A DNA stretch of 64,000 nucleotides. Source: Anseranas semipalmata. Lineage: Eukaryota > Chordata > Aves > Anseriformes > Anseranatidae. The translations under genes and the position numbers were made by a program. The DNA lies in contig VXAA01001244.1 of NCBI GenBank assembly GCA_013399115.1, positions 730,855-794,854 on the forward strand, read 5' to 3'. Shown here piece after piece: positions 63,383-64,000 of the stretch. The notes below the pieces were generated by a model. The model was not told the origin of the DNA. It saw nothing but the letters and a program-made list of their open reading frames with translations, and searched no databases. Position 1 is the first letter of the stretch. Every line of letters starts with the position of its first letter.

Positions 63383-64000
63383 CTGGATTAAAAAAAAAAA
63401 AAAAAGACTTTTATATTACCAAGCTCACAGTATTATCTGTAAAGGAAGTGTATTATTGTTAGTAGAAAACACAAGAGCATATATGGAAATAAGCTAGCAT
63501 ATTTTTAATGAAAGCCTGCAAGATTTTTATCTAGTCACTAGTTTCATGATAGTAATCAAAGACTGTCTGCTTTCTTCCAACCTCACTCAGTGCAACCAAT
63601 CTCTTTTCCCTCTTTTGTTTTATTCATTACCCTTGAAAGTAATGAAAATGTCAACACCAAGCCCACTATTAAATCACCTTCTTCTGTTACACTCCCCTTC
63701 TAATACTGAAGGCTTAGCAGTTACATTCTCGTACTGCAACTATCTTTTACACTTTAAACCTCTTATTCCTGTTTTTTTCTTCCTTGTTTGCACCCTTGTC
63801 TTCAACCCTATCCTTCTGCCTTACTCACTGCACCAGTTACACCTGCTGCTGGTTAGTACCTCTAGCAGTAATCTCATCCTCACTGTAACATCTGCAGACA
63901 TTATGAATTTCCATGTATCCTTTCATGAAGATTTTGCAAGAATTTGACTCCTCCTCCTTTTTGCTCATTTTTGTTTGTCCCATGACCTACCATTCTCTTA
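63383..64000 (-). other. WDR11: WDR11 intron, partial (runs out of window)
   Basis: Begins with an A-run on the plus strand (63391-63406), which is the pyrimidine tract of the downstream exon. A plus-strand open frame of 133 codons at 63546-63947 is T- and C-rich with no recognisable domain; I take it as chance. No further WDR11 exon is seen. Confidence 0.8.

Noticed and set aside
63546..63947. 133-codon plus-strand open frame
   Set aside because: It lies in a WDR11 intron, is biased to T and C and has no domain; probably a chance frame.
1..64000. tRNA, rRNA, CRISPR arrays, operons or a defence system
   Set aside because: No cloverleaf-type genes, repeat-spacer arrays or clustered genes are visible; the DNA is vertebrate intergenic and intronic sequence.
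1..64000. Endogenous retrovirus genes or LTR pairs
   Set aside because: No frame shows gag, pol or env hallmarks, and I saw no pair of direct terminal repeats.

Overview
This window is vertebrate nuclear DNA, almost certainly from a bird. It is AT-rich, carries no operon-like or densely packed genes, and its recognisable interspersed repeats are CR1 retroposon 3' ends, including avian-type tails with the ATTCTATG octamer. Repeat density is low and the introns of the one recognised gene are short (0.27-1.2 kb), as is usual in birds. The species cannot be named from the sequence.

Right end (about 55.1-64.0 kb, minus strand): the 3' part of WDR11 (WD repeat domain 11, formerly BRWD2). Nine coding exons can be placed to the base. 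They give an uninterrupted reading frame of 347 C-terminal residues, all phases are consistent, and the stop codon is at 55530-55532. The earlier exons lie beyond the window. Seven of the eight complete introns are GT-AG. The last one (55688-56768) is an AT-AC intron with textbook minor-spliceosome (U12-type) signals: ATATCCTTT donor, TTCCTTAAT branch site and a terminal AC. It is the most interesting item in the window and would be missed by a gene finder limited to GT-AG introns.

Left and centre (1 to about 55 kb): a gene desert downstream of the WDR11 3' end. I find no supported protein-coding gene, tRNA, rRNA or CRISPR array here. It holds scattered CR1 relics of at least two ages, one MIR-like SINE relic, many simple repeats (notably A-rich AAAC tracts), a 25-base poly-C run, small tandem duplications, three runs of N that mark assembly gaps, and several stretches that look like conserved noncoding elements but need alignment to prove. 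In human the desert on this side of WDR11 separates it from FGFR2, so this interval may hold long-range regulatory DNA; that is inference from synteny. One 229-codon open frame at 29640-30329 is longer than expected by chance in such DNA but resembles no family I know.

I see no new multi-gene system. The findings worth following are the U12-type intron, the long orphan frame and the candidate regulatory blocks.
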